Assembly: GCA_016762975.1 (NCBI GenBank)
Contig: JAESUV010000166.1
Location: forward strand, 1 to 7,547
DNA length: 7,547 nt
Reading direction: 5' to 3'
DNA from: Gammaproteobacteria bacterium
GTDB lineage: Bacteria > Pseudomonadota > Gammaproteobacteria > Pseudomonadales > Pseudohongiellaceae
The notes beneath the pieces are model-generated. The model was not told the origin of the DNA, did not search any database, and saw nothing but the letters and a program-made list of their open reading frames with translations. Positions 1-5,381 of the stretch are shown here, piece after piece (the stretch's first letter is position 1; every line of letters starts with the position of its first letter). Made by a program: the position numbers and the translations under genes.

Positions 1-226
1 TGAGAGTAATACAATTAAATACTGATTCATAAGCTAGACCGGCATCGTCCGCCGCTTGCGCATCTAGCACGAGAGTCAGACCCTCGTCCTCTTGATAGGA
101 GGCTATCGGCTGCAATTCGGCAAGGTCACCGTATTTCAGATTGGCTGCTGTGTAAAATACAAAGTCGCCGGGCAGCAAACTCGGCTGCAATAGAGCAAGC
201 AATTTATCTAGGTCTTCTTCGCCCAC
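1..226 (-). CDS. ACT-domain protein, COG3602/DUF2241 type (partial, cut by left edge)
   Basis: The first 75 codons are visible; the 3' part lies outside the window. The N-terminus reads (M)GEEDLDKLLALLQPSLLPG and continues with FVFYTAANL, then PIASYQEDEGLTLVLD and a segment near SVFNCITL. This order matches what I know of small ACT-domain proteins of the COG3602/DUF2241 group: a short helix ending in 'L.P.L..G', then 'YVF.T', 'P.A.F.E.EGLTLVL' and 'ITL'. ACT domains usually bind amino acids or similar small ligands; the ligand of this group is not known to me. The GTG start at 226 is well supported, because an in-frame TAG lies six codons upstream and a GGGGGAG Shine-Dalgarno sits 7 bases before it. 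It lies 176 bases downstream of the FecR-domain gene on the same strand, so it may have its own promoter, though none is obvious. The frame is sure; the family assignment rests on pattern memory. Confidence 0.8.
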   Translation of the reverse strand, partial: MGEEDLDKLLALLQPSLLPGDFVFYTAANLKYGDLAELQPIASYQEDEGLTLVLDAQAADDAGLAYESVFNCITL

Positions 227-233
227 CTTCGAA

Positions 234-240
234 CTCCCCC
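234..240 (-). promoter_or_regulatory. Ribosome binding site fixing the GTG start at 226
   Basis: Read on the minus strand this is GGGGGAG, 7 bases before the GTG at 226-224. Together with the in-frame TAG just upstream, it decides the start of the ACT-domain gene, which has no ATG at this point. Confidence 0.7.
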
Positions 241-299
241 GCTATTGTTTTGCCTACTGCTGATCGTGTTTCGCTCTTCTAGCATCTGGATGCACGATC

Positions 300-313
300 T
301 AATCCTCGGATTA
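300..313. repeat. 14-base palindrome TAATCC-TC-GGATTA
   Basis: Two perfect 6-base arms flank a 2-base centre, in the 176-base gap between the FecR-domain gene and the ACT-domain gene. The centre is too short for a good RNA hairpin, so a protein-binding site (operator) upstream of the ACT gene is the more natural reading. There is no direct evidence of function, and such a short palindrome can arise by chance. Confidence 0.25.
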
Positions 314-402
314 TGGATTTGTATAGAAAGTAACATACTTATATTCATTGCCTTTGTAGTGCTATTTTCACAAGAAAGCAGGGCAAACACTACTAACCAT
401 AA

Positions 403-1044
403 TTAGATAATTTGGCTTGTGCAATTCGCGGCATTCAAATTGAACGAACCCAGTATCGGCGGGGACAGAATCAATTCCTCGAACTGAAAACCAGGCTCCA
501 GCTTTCCAAAATCGGCATCGGCTCCAACCCCCAGTTTCATTTGGTTTTGAGAGTTAGTAATTGTCATAGCACCAACGTAGACGGCGAAGTATTGAGTGCC
601 GTCAGGCGCGATGGCAACCTCAAAATCCGCATCACTACCTTGCACTACTGTATCGGCAATCCTTAAGCGGTATTTGTCGGTTGCAATCTGTCCGAAAACG
701 GTACGTAGCGATCCTGCTAGCAGGATCAACTCCGCTTGGTCCGCATCTACTTGTCTGTAACTGTAGGAGCTCACACGTAACTTAGAAGCACATCCTAGTG
801 CCACAAGGGAATTATCGACAAACCTAAGCTGCACCAATCCGTTTGCCGGTGTTTCTACTGTGTCTCCCGCACTAATAATGTCGCGCCTTTGCACGGTTTC
901 GCGAATTCCATTCGCTCTTACCACCTCCACCTTACCCATTGTGACGATAATACGAGCGACGATTTCAGTTTGGGAATTACTCAGTGGACTGACTAAAACC
1001 AGACTTACAAACAGCATCAAAATTCTAGAAAATTTGTTAATCAC
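403..1044 (-). CDS. Secreted FecR-domain protein
   Basis: The protein is 213 residues. Residues 1-25 form a signal peptide (MINKFSRIL, a hydrophobic stretch LMLFVSLVLVS, then PLSNSQ), so the product should be exported to the periplasm. Residues 30 to about 145 carry a FecR-type beta-rich domain: GKVEVVRANG, RRDIISAGDTVETPANGLVQ, RFVDNSLVALG, ELILLAGSLRTVF, and the 'YRLRIADTVVQGSDADFEV' block followed by VYVGAMTI. In FecR itself this domain lies in the periplasm and senses a signal for an anti-sigma/sigma pair, but no sigma factor or TonB receptor gene is beside this one. Proteins with only a signal peptide plus this domain are common and poorly understood. Cys85 and Cys208 could form a disulfide after export. 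An upstream in-frame GTG at 1077 overlaps the csaA-like stop. GTG at 1044 is preferred because GAGGAG lies 8 bases upstream and the protein then begins with a normal signal peptide. It is probably cotranscribed with the csaA-like gene 32 bases upstream. Confidence 0.83.
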   Translation of the reverse strand: MINKFSRILMLFVSLVLVSPLSNSQTEIVARIIVTMGKVEVVRANGIRETVQRRDIISAGDTVETPANGLVQLRFVDNSLVALGCASKLRVSSYSYRQVDADQAELILLAGSLRTVFGQIATDKYRLRIADTVVQGSDADFEVAIAPDGTQYFAVYVGAMTITNSQNQMKLGVGADADFGKLEPGFQFEELILSPPILGSFNLNAANCTSQII

Positions 1045-1052
1045 CTTGTCTG

Positions 1053-1058
1053 CTCCTC
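1053..1058 (-). promoter_or_regulatory. Strong Shine-Dalgarno (GAGGAG) for the FecR-domain gene
   Basis: On the minus strand this is GAGGAG, 8 bases before the GTG at 1044-1042. It favours that start over the GTG at 1077, which would add 11 residues ahead of the signal peptide. Confidence 0.7.
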
Positions 1059-1076
1059 GAATCAGAGAAAAACTCA

Positions 1077-1433
1077 CTAGACAAGACGCTCGCCGTTCGC
1101 AACATCGCCAGCACCCACAATGGAGGGGTCTGGCACGGCCAGCACAACGGCGCCGTCCTTGTCATAGAACCCAGTGACTAGACACTCAGACATGATGGGA
1201 CCGATCTGTTTGGCTGGAAAATTCACCACTGCCATGACTTGTTTTCCTACAAGGTCCTCTTTCTTATAAAGCTGCGTAATCTGGGCGCTGGATTTTTTAA
1301 TGCCAATCTCCCCGCCAAAGTCCACCTGCAGCTTGAACGCAGGGCGTCGCGCCTCAGGAAAGTCCTCCGCCGCTATGATAGTACCCACTCTAAGCTCTAC
1401 CTTAAGAAAATCATCCCACTCTATCTGCTCCAT
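1077..1433 (-). CDS. csaA: CsaA-type tRNA-binding-domain protein
   Basis: The protein is 118 residues and consists of a single EMAP-II/Arc1p-type tRNA-binding OB fold. Family signatures visible in order are WDDFLKVELRVGTII (residues 6-20), FPEARRPAFKLQVDFG (25-40), GIKKSSAQIT (44-53), GKQVMAVVNFPAKQIGP (63-79), MSECLVTGF (81-89) and a terminal NGERLV. This is nearly the consensus of CsaA, described in Bacillus subtilis as an export-related chaperone; the fold binds tRNA-like nucleic acid and is dimeric. Its true role in gammaproteobacteria is unclear. The frame stays open back to a TTG at 1508, but ATG 1433 is chosen because AGAGG lies 7 bases upstream and the family starts at this point. The C-terminal loop (DPSIVGAGDVANGERLV) looks a few residues longer than usual. 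It is first of a likely two-gene unit with the FecR-domain gene and divergent from the lipoprotein gene. Confidence 0.92.
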   Translation of the reverse strand: MEQIEWDDFLKVELRVGTIIAAEDFPEARRPAFKLQVDFGGEIGIKKSSAQITQLYKKEDLVGKQVMAVVNFPAKQIGPIMSECLVTGFYDKDGAVVLAVPDPSIVGAGDVANGERLV

Positions 1434-1440
1434 CGTCTCG

Positions 1441-1445
1441 CCTCT
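1441..1445 (-). promoter_or_regulatory. Ribosome binding site (AGAGG) for the csaA-like gene
   Basis: AGAGG on the minus strand lies 7 bases before ATG 1433-1431. It supports the 118-residue form over the 143-residue form beginning at the TTG at 1508, which has no comparable site. Confidence 0.6.
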
Positions 1446-1508
1446 TGCTGAATCTGCACTGCCTGTTCCAGATAGTAACACTTGCGATTCGGTTATTTCG
1501 ATCATCAA

Positions 1509-1537
1509 TTGAGCTAATCATCGCGTCAGAGTAGTAT
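1509..1537 (+). promoter_or_regulatory. Candidate sigma70-type promoter for the lipoprotein-CBS pair
   Basis: TTGAGC at 1509-1514 (-35, four of six consensus) and TAGTAT at 1532-1537 (-10, four of six consensus) are separated by 17 bases. Transcription would begin near 1544, giving a leader of about 26 bases before the TTG start at 1570. It sits in the divergent gap upstream of the csaA-like gene. The call is by eye only. Confidence 0.4.
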
Positions 1538-1569
1538 GAAGTTAGAACTCACTTTAAAGAGAAATACTA

Positions 1570-2115
1570 TTGAAAAAATTGAAGGCGCTAGCTGCCCTAA
1601 TTGCCACGGCCTCGTTAATTTCCTGCGCGGTGCCCGGCTGGATGCCCCTTGGCGATGCCCAACCAGGTGAGGTATTGATGCCTGGCGAAACGGCAGCGCT
1701 GCAGTTCTTCACGAATATTCCAAATTTCGATACTGAGGTTGGTCTGCAGGCGGGCGCTCAATATGCACTTAGAATAAATCTACTCAGTAATTGGGTGGAC
1801 AGTACTATCGATAAAAATGAGAACGGGCAGACTCTGGATCAATACGGCTTTGCCAACAGCATAATGCCGATTCCAGCCGTTTCAGTGCTAAAACGCTCTA
1901 GAGAACATAATTGGTTCGAATTAATGCTACTGCAGGCAAACTGCAAGCGTGGCAGCTTGGTCGGAATTTCCGATCTAACTTTTGATGAAGCTAGTGGTAG
2001 TTACAACTTCGTCGCAACTTGTGACGGCAAACTCACCCTGTTTGTAAATGACAGTTACGGCTTCTATGGCAATAATTCAGGTTTCGCTAGCATTTCTCTG
2101 TCTCGGGTAAATTAG
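1570..2115 (+). CDS. Small lipoprotein of unknown function, TTG start
   Basis: The protein is 181 residues. MKKLKALAALIATASLISC is a lipoprotein signal peptide with a lipobox L16-I17-S18-C19. The residue after Cys19 is Ala, not Asp, so outer-membrane sorting is expected. The mature part is soluble and probably beta-rich. It has two cysteines (Cys125 and Cys151) that may pair, and a C-terminal block GKLTLFVNDSYGFYGNNSG (residues 153-171) followed by alternating hydrophobics and SRV. That 'FVND...FYGNNSG' pattern recalls calcium/sugar-binding beta-sandwich proteins of the PA-IL (LecA) kind, but this is only a resemblance and no sugar binding is claimed. The start is TTG: an in-frame TAA five codons upstream leaves no room for an ATG start, and a weak AGAG lies 8 bases before it. 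The CBS-domain gene follows after 28 bases, probably on the same transcript. Confidence 0.82.
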   Translation: MKKLKALAALIATASLISCAVPGWMPLGDAQPGEVLMPGETAALQFFTNIPNFDTEVGLQAGAQYALRINLLSNWVDSTIDKNENGQTLDQYGFANSIMPIPAVSVLKRSREHNWFELMLLQANCKRGSLVGISDLTFDEASGSYNFVATCDGKLTLFVNDSYGFYGNNSGFASISLSRVN

Positions 2116-2143
2116 TTGTCGTCACTCCAACTGGGGGTGATGA

Positions 2144-2575
2144 ATGCATACACTACAGCAGATACTAAACCAGAAAGAGACTAACGAAATTTGGTCAGTC
2201 ACACCGACTATCACCGTTTTCGAAGCGATACAAGTGATGGCGGATAAGCGTGCTGGCGCACTATTGGTAATGGATGGCGTCAAACTTGAAGGCATCATCT
2301 CAGAGCGGGACTATGCGCGCGAAGTAATACTAAAGGGGCGCAGTTCCAAAAAGACCTTAGTCGGCGAAATCATGAGTGCGGATGTCATCACCGTCGCTCC
2401 CATCGACAGCGTGCAGAGCGCATTGGAGTTGATGACTCAACACCGTATTCGCCACCTTCCTGTAGTAGATGGCACAACTGTAGTCGGAGTATTGTCTATC
2501 GGCGATCTTGTAAAGGATGTAATTTCCGCCCAGCAATCCACCATAGAGCAGCTCGAGAATTACATTCGAACTTAG
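2144..2575 (+). CDS. Tandem CBS-domain protein
   Basis: The protein is 143 residues, the usual length for stand-alone two-CBS proteins of proteobacteria. CBS1 spans about residues 18-66 and contains AGALLVMDGVKLEGIISERDYAR. CBS2 spans about 76-128 and contains ITVAPIDSVQSALELM, RIRHLPVVDG and GVLSIGDLVK. The two together form a Bateman module, which typically binds adenine nucleotides (AMP, ATP, SAM) in the cleft between the repeats. The C-terminal helix (IEQLENYIRT) is also typical. There is no enzyme or transporter domain attached, so this is a regulator or sensor acting on an unknown partner in the cytoplasm. The start ATG follows a GGGGG tract with 6 bases between. It lies directly downstream of the lipoprotein gene, which need not mean a shared function. 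Confidence 0.93.
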   Translation: MHTLQQILNQKETNEIWSVTPTITVFEAIQVMADKRAGALLVMDGVKLEGIISERDYAREVILKGRSSKKTLVGEIMSADVITVAPIDSVQSALELMTQHRIRHLPVVDGTTVVGVLSIGDLVKDVISAQQSTIEQLENYIRT

Positions 2576-2604
2576 CTGTATTAAAAACACCACAAGAGCT
2601 AAGT
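2570..2604 (+). terminator. Inverted repeat at the end of the CBS gene, weak terminator candidate
   Basis: ACTTAGCT at 2570-2577 and AGCTAAGT at 2597-2604 are perfect 8-base arms with a 19-base loop. The left arm includes the TAG stop. It is followed by GCAAAAATAAA, not a T-run, so it is not a standard intrinsic terminator on either strand. It might help end transcription in this convergent gap or protect the 3' end. Confidence 0.25.
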
Positions 2605-2648
2605 GCAAAAATAAACTGAAAAGTATCAGTCGGCCTTAGAGAGATACA

Positions 2649-2689
2649 AGGTGGCACCTGGGTTTAAAACAAACCCTAAGCTTCCACCT
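2649..2689. terminator. Nested inverted repeats in the convergent CBS/modF gap
   Basis: AGGTGG (2649-2654) pairs with CCACCT (2684-2689). Inside it GGGTTT (2660-2665) pairs with AAACCC (2671-2676) around a 5-base loop. The structure straddles the stop codon of the minus-strand ATPase gene at 2676-2678. Its location between two converging genes suggests a bidirectional terminator, but there is no clean T-tract on either side. Confidence 0.3.
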
Positions 2690-4193
2690 GCTCAACACTA
2701 AACCCACCCCCCTCCTGCTTTTTAAAACGCAGAAGCTTATTGATGCAGTTTGGCTGTTCATCAGCTACGTGCGACACATACAGAATATTGGTCAGCGACC
2801 TCTCTGCAATTGCATCTAACACCTTTAGAATCAACTGGCGATGAAAGTCGTCTAGCCCTACACAGGGCTCATCCAAAATGAGTATACGGGGGCTCTTGAT
2901 CATCGCCCGCGCAAGCAAAACCAGGCGCTGCTGACCAAAAGATATCTCGTGATAGTACTGCTCCTCCAATTGCTCCAGCCCCAGAGCCGCTATCCAGCGC
3001 TTCGCCCTCTCAATCTCTACAGTACCGCCCTCATCATACAAGCCAACCGAGTCGAAGAAGCCGGAAACCACAACACCGAGCACTCTCCAGCCCTTAATAT
3101 ATTTATTATGCAACTCGTTCGAAACGATGCCGAAGTGCTTCTTGGTCTCCCAGATCGTTTCGCCACTTCCTTTTAAGCGACTGAATAGAAAAACCTGCTG
3201 CCCATAACCCTTGTGATTCTCACCATCGATTAGAGAGAGCAGTGTCGACTTGCCACAGCCGTTAGGGCCCTCTATTACAACGTGGTCTTGACCGGTCATA
3301 GTCCAGTTCACATCGACAAGGACTTTGCTCTCGCCATAACTGACTTGGACGTCCTCCAGTCGGACTAGCTCTTCATCATCCTTTCTTATCGGAGCTGCCT
3401 GCGGGAGCAGTGCATCTAGATTCACCGTGGCTTCGATTACGACAGCAGCTACCTCCTCGAATTCCGGCGTTTTCAATACTTCTGCGAACGAGCCCTGTCT
3501 GCTTATTTGCATACGAGAATTATTGCGCTGCATGACTGCCATATGACTTACACCCGGCAAAATGTCCTTCGCGCGCCTGCACAACTGTAGACTACTGAAT
3601 TCGGCGCTCATGGTTTTCTCAATTGTGCTTCTGATCTGCTCTTGAGAACTCCGATCAACACTCTCAAGAGGATCATCCAGAATAAGTAACTGCGGAAAAC
3701 CGTCACGATAGGCATATAGGGAGCGCGCGATAAGCACCTTGCGAACCTGCCCTGACGAAAGAAACCGAATACCTTTGTCTAATACCGCCTCGAGTACGAG
3801 CTGTTCAATTAAATCGGCGAATAGCACATCGTTCTGATCCTGCTTCGAGCGTGACGCGCAAATTAGCTCTTCAACTACAGTGCCTTTATCCTGCGCGTCA
3901 CCGCTGAATTCACTGATATCGAGACGATTGTCTCTCTCCCAAAGACGCTGCTGCTCCTCGAACGAAACGATATGCAGGTCGCGGGCAGGATCGAAATTGG
4001 GGTCATAACTGACATAGTTGCCAGATTCGAGGCGCTTACCGGCAAGCAAATTTGCGAGAAGCGTCTTTCCGCAGCCATTCTGGCCGAACAGGCACCAGTG
4101 CTGACCAGGCTCGATAGCAAAATGCTCTATTATCAGCAGAGCCTGCTTACCGATCCGGCATTGTGCGCTGTCTATAGATACCAGCGTTTTCAT
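2676..4193 (-). CDS. modF: ModF/PhrA-like tandem ABC ATPase
   Basis: The protein is 505 residues with two nucleotide-binding domains and no membrane segments. NBD1 has Walker A GQNGCGKT (37-44), a weak signature LSSGQ (145-149) and Walker B LLILDDP (from 169), in which the catalytic Glu is Asp. NBD2 has Walker A GPNGCGKS (309-316), signature SFGQQ (418-422), Walker B ILILDEP (437-443) and the switch His475 in YVSH. The second half is close to E. coli ModF as I remember it: GSGETIWETKKHFG, then VVVSGFFDSVGLY, then the SFGQQRL block. ModF is associated with the molybdate locus, but its exact role is unsettled. No modABC genes are visible here, so the partner is unknown. The frame is open upstream to a TTG at 4268. 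ATG 4193 is preferred because it matches where ModF begins, though no clear Shine-Dalgarno precedes it. It is divergent from the DUF599 gene. The symbol is by family resemblance. Confidence 0.87.
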   Translation of the reverse strand: MKTLVSIDSAQCRIGKQALLIIEHFAIEPGQHWCLFGQNGCGKTLLANLLAGKRLESGNYVSYDPNFDPARDLHIVSFEEQQRLWERDNRLDISEFSGDAQDKGTVVEELICASRSKQDQNDVLFADLIEQLVLEAVLDKGIRFLSSGQVRKVLIARSLYAYRDGFPQLLILDDPLESVDRSSQEQIRSTIEKTMSAEFSSLQLCRRAKDILPGVSHMAVMQRNNSRMQISRQGSFAEVLKTPEFEEVAAVVIEATVNLDALLPQAAPIRKDDEELVRLEDVQVSYGESKVLVDVNWTMTGQDHVVIEGPNGCGKSTLLSLIDGENHKGYGQQVFLFSRLKGSGETIWETKKHFGIVSNELHNKYIKGWRVLGVVVSGFFDSVGLYDEGGTVEIERAKRWIAALGLEQLEEQYYHEISFGQQRLVLLARAMIKSPRILILDEPCVGLDDFHRQLILKVLDAIAERSLTNILYVSHVADEQPNCINKLLRFKKQEGGGFSVEQVEA

Positions 4194-4332
4194 GAGAGCG
4201 ATGTTGCCACAGTCGCCGTTAAGTTTCCTGCCCTGATGCCAGCCAATAGAGTCCCTGTATCTACCCAAATTTACCCCATAGATTTAGGGCACAATGTTGC
4301 AATTCAATATCTCTGTCAGTAAGCTGCGCGCC

Positions 4333-5079
4333 ATGGACATATCCCTTCTCAACGTATTTAGCGCCTTCTGGTTTATCTGCTGCTGGCTCGGCTACAGCCT
4401 GTTCGCGCGAAAGCAGGCCAAGAAGCGAAATAGCCTGTCCAGCGTACTGTATCGATACCGCAAGGAATGGGTGTTAAAGCTCTCGAAGAGCGGTATGAGC
4501 GAGGTTGATTCTGACTTGCTAGGCAGCCTGGAGCGGCAGGTTTCGTTCATGGCCTCAACATCCTTACTCATATTGGCGAGTCTTGTTACGGTGCTAAGCG
4601 CCTCTAGCGAAGGCTTCATGGATATGTCGTCTCTGCGATTCGTCGAAGAGGTCTCGCTAGAGATCGTGCAGATGAAATTGCTATTGATGATATTTGTCTT
4701 CGTGTATGGCTTTTTTACCTTTAGCTGGGCACTGCGCCAATATGGATTCTGTTTTGTCCTGTTTGGCTCATCCTTCAATACAGTCAGATATTACATGGGG
4801 AACGAGGAATACCAAGCACAGGCAGTGCCTCGAGATTTTAAGGCGATTGCGAAGGTTCTGGACCGCGCGGCGCACAGCTACAACTACGGAATACGTGCTT
4901 ACTATTTTGCAATGGCTGCACTCGCCTGGTTCATCAATGACTGGTTCTTCATTGCCGCCTGCGCAGTAGTCATATTTGTGCTCTATCGCCGCGAGTTTAA
5001 ATCTAGCTCATTGCAAGCCATGGTCGATGCTAGACAAATTGCCAACGTCCATGACGAAGAAGAGATCAAATTCGACTAA
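4333..5079 (+). CDS. DUF599 family inner-membrane protein
   Basis: The protein is 248 residues from this start. Hydrophobic segments suggest about four to five membrane passes: residues 4-24 (LLNVFSAFWFICCWLGYSLF), 71-91, 114-134 and one or two closely spaced ones across about 188-218. Family marks are WLGYSLFA near the N-terminus, LERQVSFMASTSLLILASL (66-84) and the NYGIRAYYFAMAALAWF block (184-200). DUF599 proteins have no assigned biochemical function that I know of. The frame also offers ATG 4294, which adds 13 residues with AGGG just 4 bases upstream. ATG 4333 is preferred because the first membrane span then starts right at the N-terminus, as in relatives, but its ribosome site is poor and the choice is open. 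It is divergent from the ModF-like gene, which leaves a short shared 5' region with no promoter I could call. The mobile-like element begins 35 bases after its stop. Confidence 0.85.
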   Translation: MDISLLNVFSAFWFICCWLGYSLFARKQAKKRNSLSSVLYRYRKEWVLKLSKSGMSEVDSDLLGSLERQVSFMASTSLLILASLVTVLSASSEGFMDMSSLRFVEEVSLEIVQMKLLLMIFVFVYGFFTFSWALRQYGFCFVLFGSSFNTVRYYMGNEEYQAQAVPRDFKAIAKVLDRAAHSYNYGIRAYYFAMAALAWFINDWFFIAACAVVIFVLYRREFKSSSLQAMVDARQIANVHDEEEIKFD

Positions 5080-5114
5080 CGGCTACTCGTTTGCTGCCCC
5101 TTCACTTGGAACAA

Positions 5115-5118
5115 CTAG
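5115..5118. repeat. Left CTAG flank, probable target-site duplication
   Basis: CTAG directly abuts the left terminal inverted repeat and is repeated at 5382-5385. Because CTAG is its own reverse complement, it also lengthens the inverted repeat, so its status as a duplicated target is likely but not proved. Confidence 0.6.
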
Positions 5119-5138
5119 GGCACCTCTGAACAACGCGG
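5119..5138 (+). repeat. Left terminal inverted repeat
   Basis: It begins GGCACCTCTG and ends AACAACGCGG, and is an exact reverse complement of 5362-5381. Including the CTAG flank, the exact match is 24 bases. Imperfect pairing continues inward to 5149 with three mismatches in eleven positions. Confidence 0.9.
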
Positions 5139-5157
5139 ATAGCGCTCAGCGGGACAT

Positions 5158-5184
5158 AAAGCACTCAACTGCTAGGCGTGCTTT
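5158..5184 (+). repeat. Internal hairpin 1 of the element
   Basis: AAAGCAC (5158-5164) and GTGCTTT (5178-5184) are perfect 7-base arms with a 13-base loop. The same arm sequence recurs in the hairpin at 5213-5238. Confidence 0.6.
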
Positions 5185-5187
5185 GAA

Positions 5188-5209
5188 GCTAATGGCCTTA
5201 GTCCTTAGC
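5188..5209 (+). repeat. Internal hairpin 2 of the element
   Basis: GCTAA (5188-5192) pairs with TTAGC (5205-5209), and after a bulged T at 5193 GG (5194-5195) pairs with CC (5203-5204), leaving a 7-base loop. It lies between the two AAGCAC/GTGCTT hairpins. Confidence 0.5.
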
Positions 5210-5212
5210 AAG

Positions 5213-5238
5213 AAGCACAACAACGCAGATGGGTGCTT
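5213..5238 (+). repeat. Internal hairpin 3 of the element, repeats the arms of hairpin 1
   Basis: AAGCAC (5213-5218) and GTGCTT (5233-5238) are perfect 6-base arms with a 14-base loop. Because the arms match those at 5158-5184, the two hairpins could also pair with each other in an alternative fold. Confidence 0.55.
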
Positions 5239-5239
5239 T

Positions 5240-5260
5240 AGGCCCCGCCCGAAGGGGCTT
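5240..5260 (+). repeat. Internal hairpin 4 of the element, GC-rich
   Basis: AGGCCCC (5240-5246) pairs with GGGGCTT (5254-5260), with one G-T wobble, around a 7-base loop. Its right arm overlaps the start of the long inverted repeat 5256-5270 / 5337-5351, so the two structures exclude each other. Confidence 0.5.
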
Positions 5261-5351
5261 ACAAGCGAGCCCGCCCTCTTCGTTGCCACTTTTTGGCGTA
5301 CGGACGTATGCCAGCAAAGTGACGTCTCGATGGCAAGCTCGCCTGTAAGCC
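5256..5351 (+). repeat. Long internal inverted repeat enclosing a nested hairpin
   Basis: A 15-base arm at 5256-5270 pairs with 5337-5351 with one mismatch. Inside it TTGCCA (5283-5288) can pair with TGGCAA (5331-5336). Alternatively the core 5287-5321 folds as a near-perfect hairpin: CACTTT/AAAGTG, then an 8-pair stem TGGCGTAC/GTATGCCA with one wobble and a GGAC loop. This gives the right half of the element a cruciform-like or strongly structured RNA shape. Confidence 0.6.
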
Positions 5352-5361
5352 TGAGTGCCAG

Positions 5362-5381
5362 CCGCGTTGTTCAGAGGTGCC
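5362..5381 (-). repeat. Right terminal inverted repeat
   Basis: It is the exact reverse complement of 5119-5138 (begins CCGCGTTGTT, ends CAGAGGTGCC). It stops immediately before the CTAG that contains the fadE stop codon. Confidence 0.9.

Larger units (their letters stand above)
5119..5381. mobile_element. MITE-like non-autonomous element with 20-bp perfect terminal inverted repeats
   Basis: This 263-base stretch fills nearly all of the 302-base gap between the DUF599 gene and fadE. Its ends are perfect inverted repeats (5119-5138 and 5362-5381, starting GGCACCTCTG and ending CAGAGGTGCC), and weaker pairing extends inward to about 5149/5351. CTAG flanks both sides. It contains no transposase and no credible gene. 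Small size, terminal inverted repeats, flanking short duplication and internal hairpins are the marks of a MITE mobilised in trans. A 4-base CTAG duplication fits IS5-family transposases; if only TA is the duplication, an IS630/Tc1-type enzyme is possible and the element is 5118-5382. I cannot name the parent element. Lying between convergent genes, it may also act as a transcription stop for both. Confidence 0.75.

Noticed and set aside
208..390. 60-codon minus-strand open frame in the FecR/ACT gap
   Set aside because: It overlaps the start of the ACT-domain gene in another frame, begins without a convincing ribosome site and resembles no family.
1434..1508. N-terminal extension of the csaA-like gene to the TTG at 1508
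   Set aside because: The added 25 residues are not part of the family, no ribosome site precedes that start, and ATG 1433 has a good one.
4194..4268. N-terminal extension of the ModF-like gene to the TTG at 4268
   Set aside because: A GGGG tract lies just before this TTG, but the 25 extra residues have no counterpart in ModF and ATG 4193 aligns with the family start. It is not fully excluded, because ATG 4193 lacks a clear Shine-Dalgarno.
4194..4332. Promoters for the divergent ModF-like and DUF599 genes
   Set aside because: Several -35/-10-like pairs can be drawn (for example TTGCAA with TATGGG on the minus strand) but none has good matches in both boxes with proper spacing.
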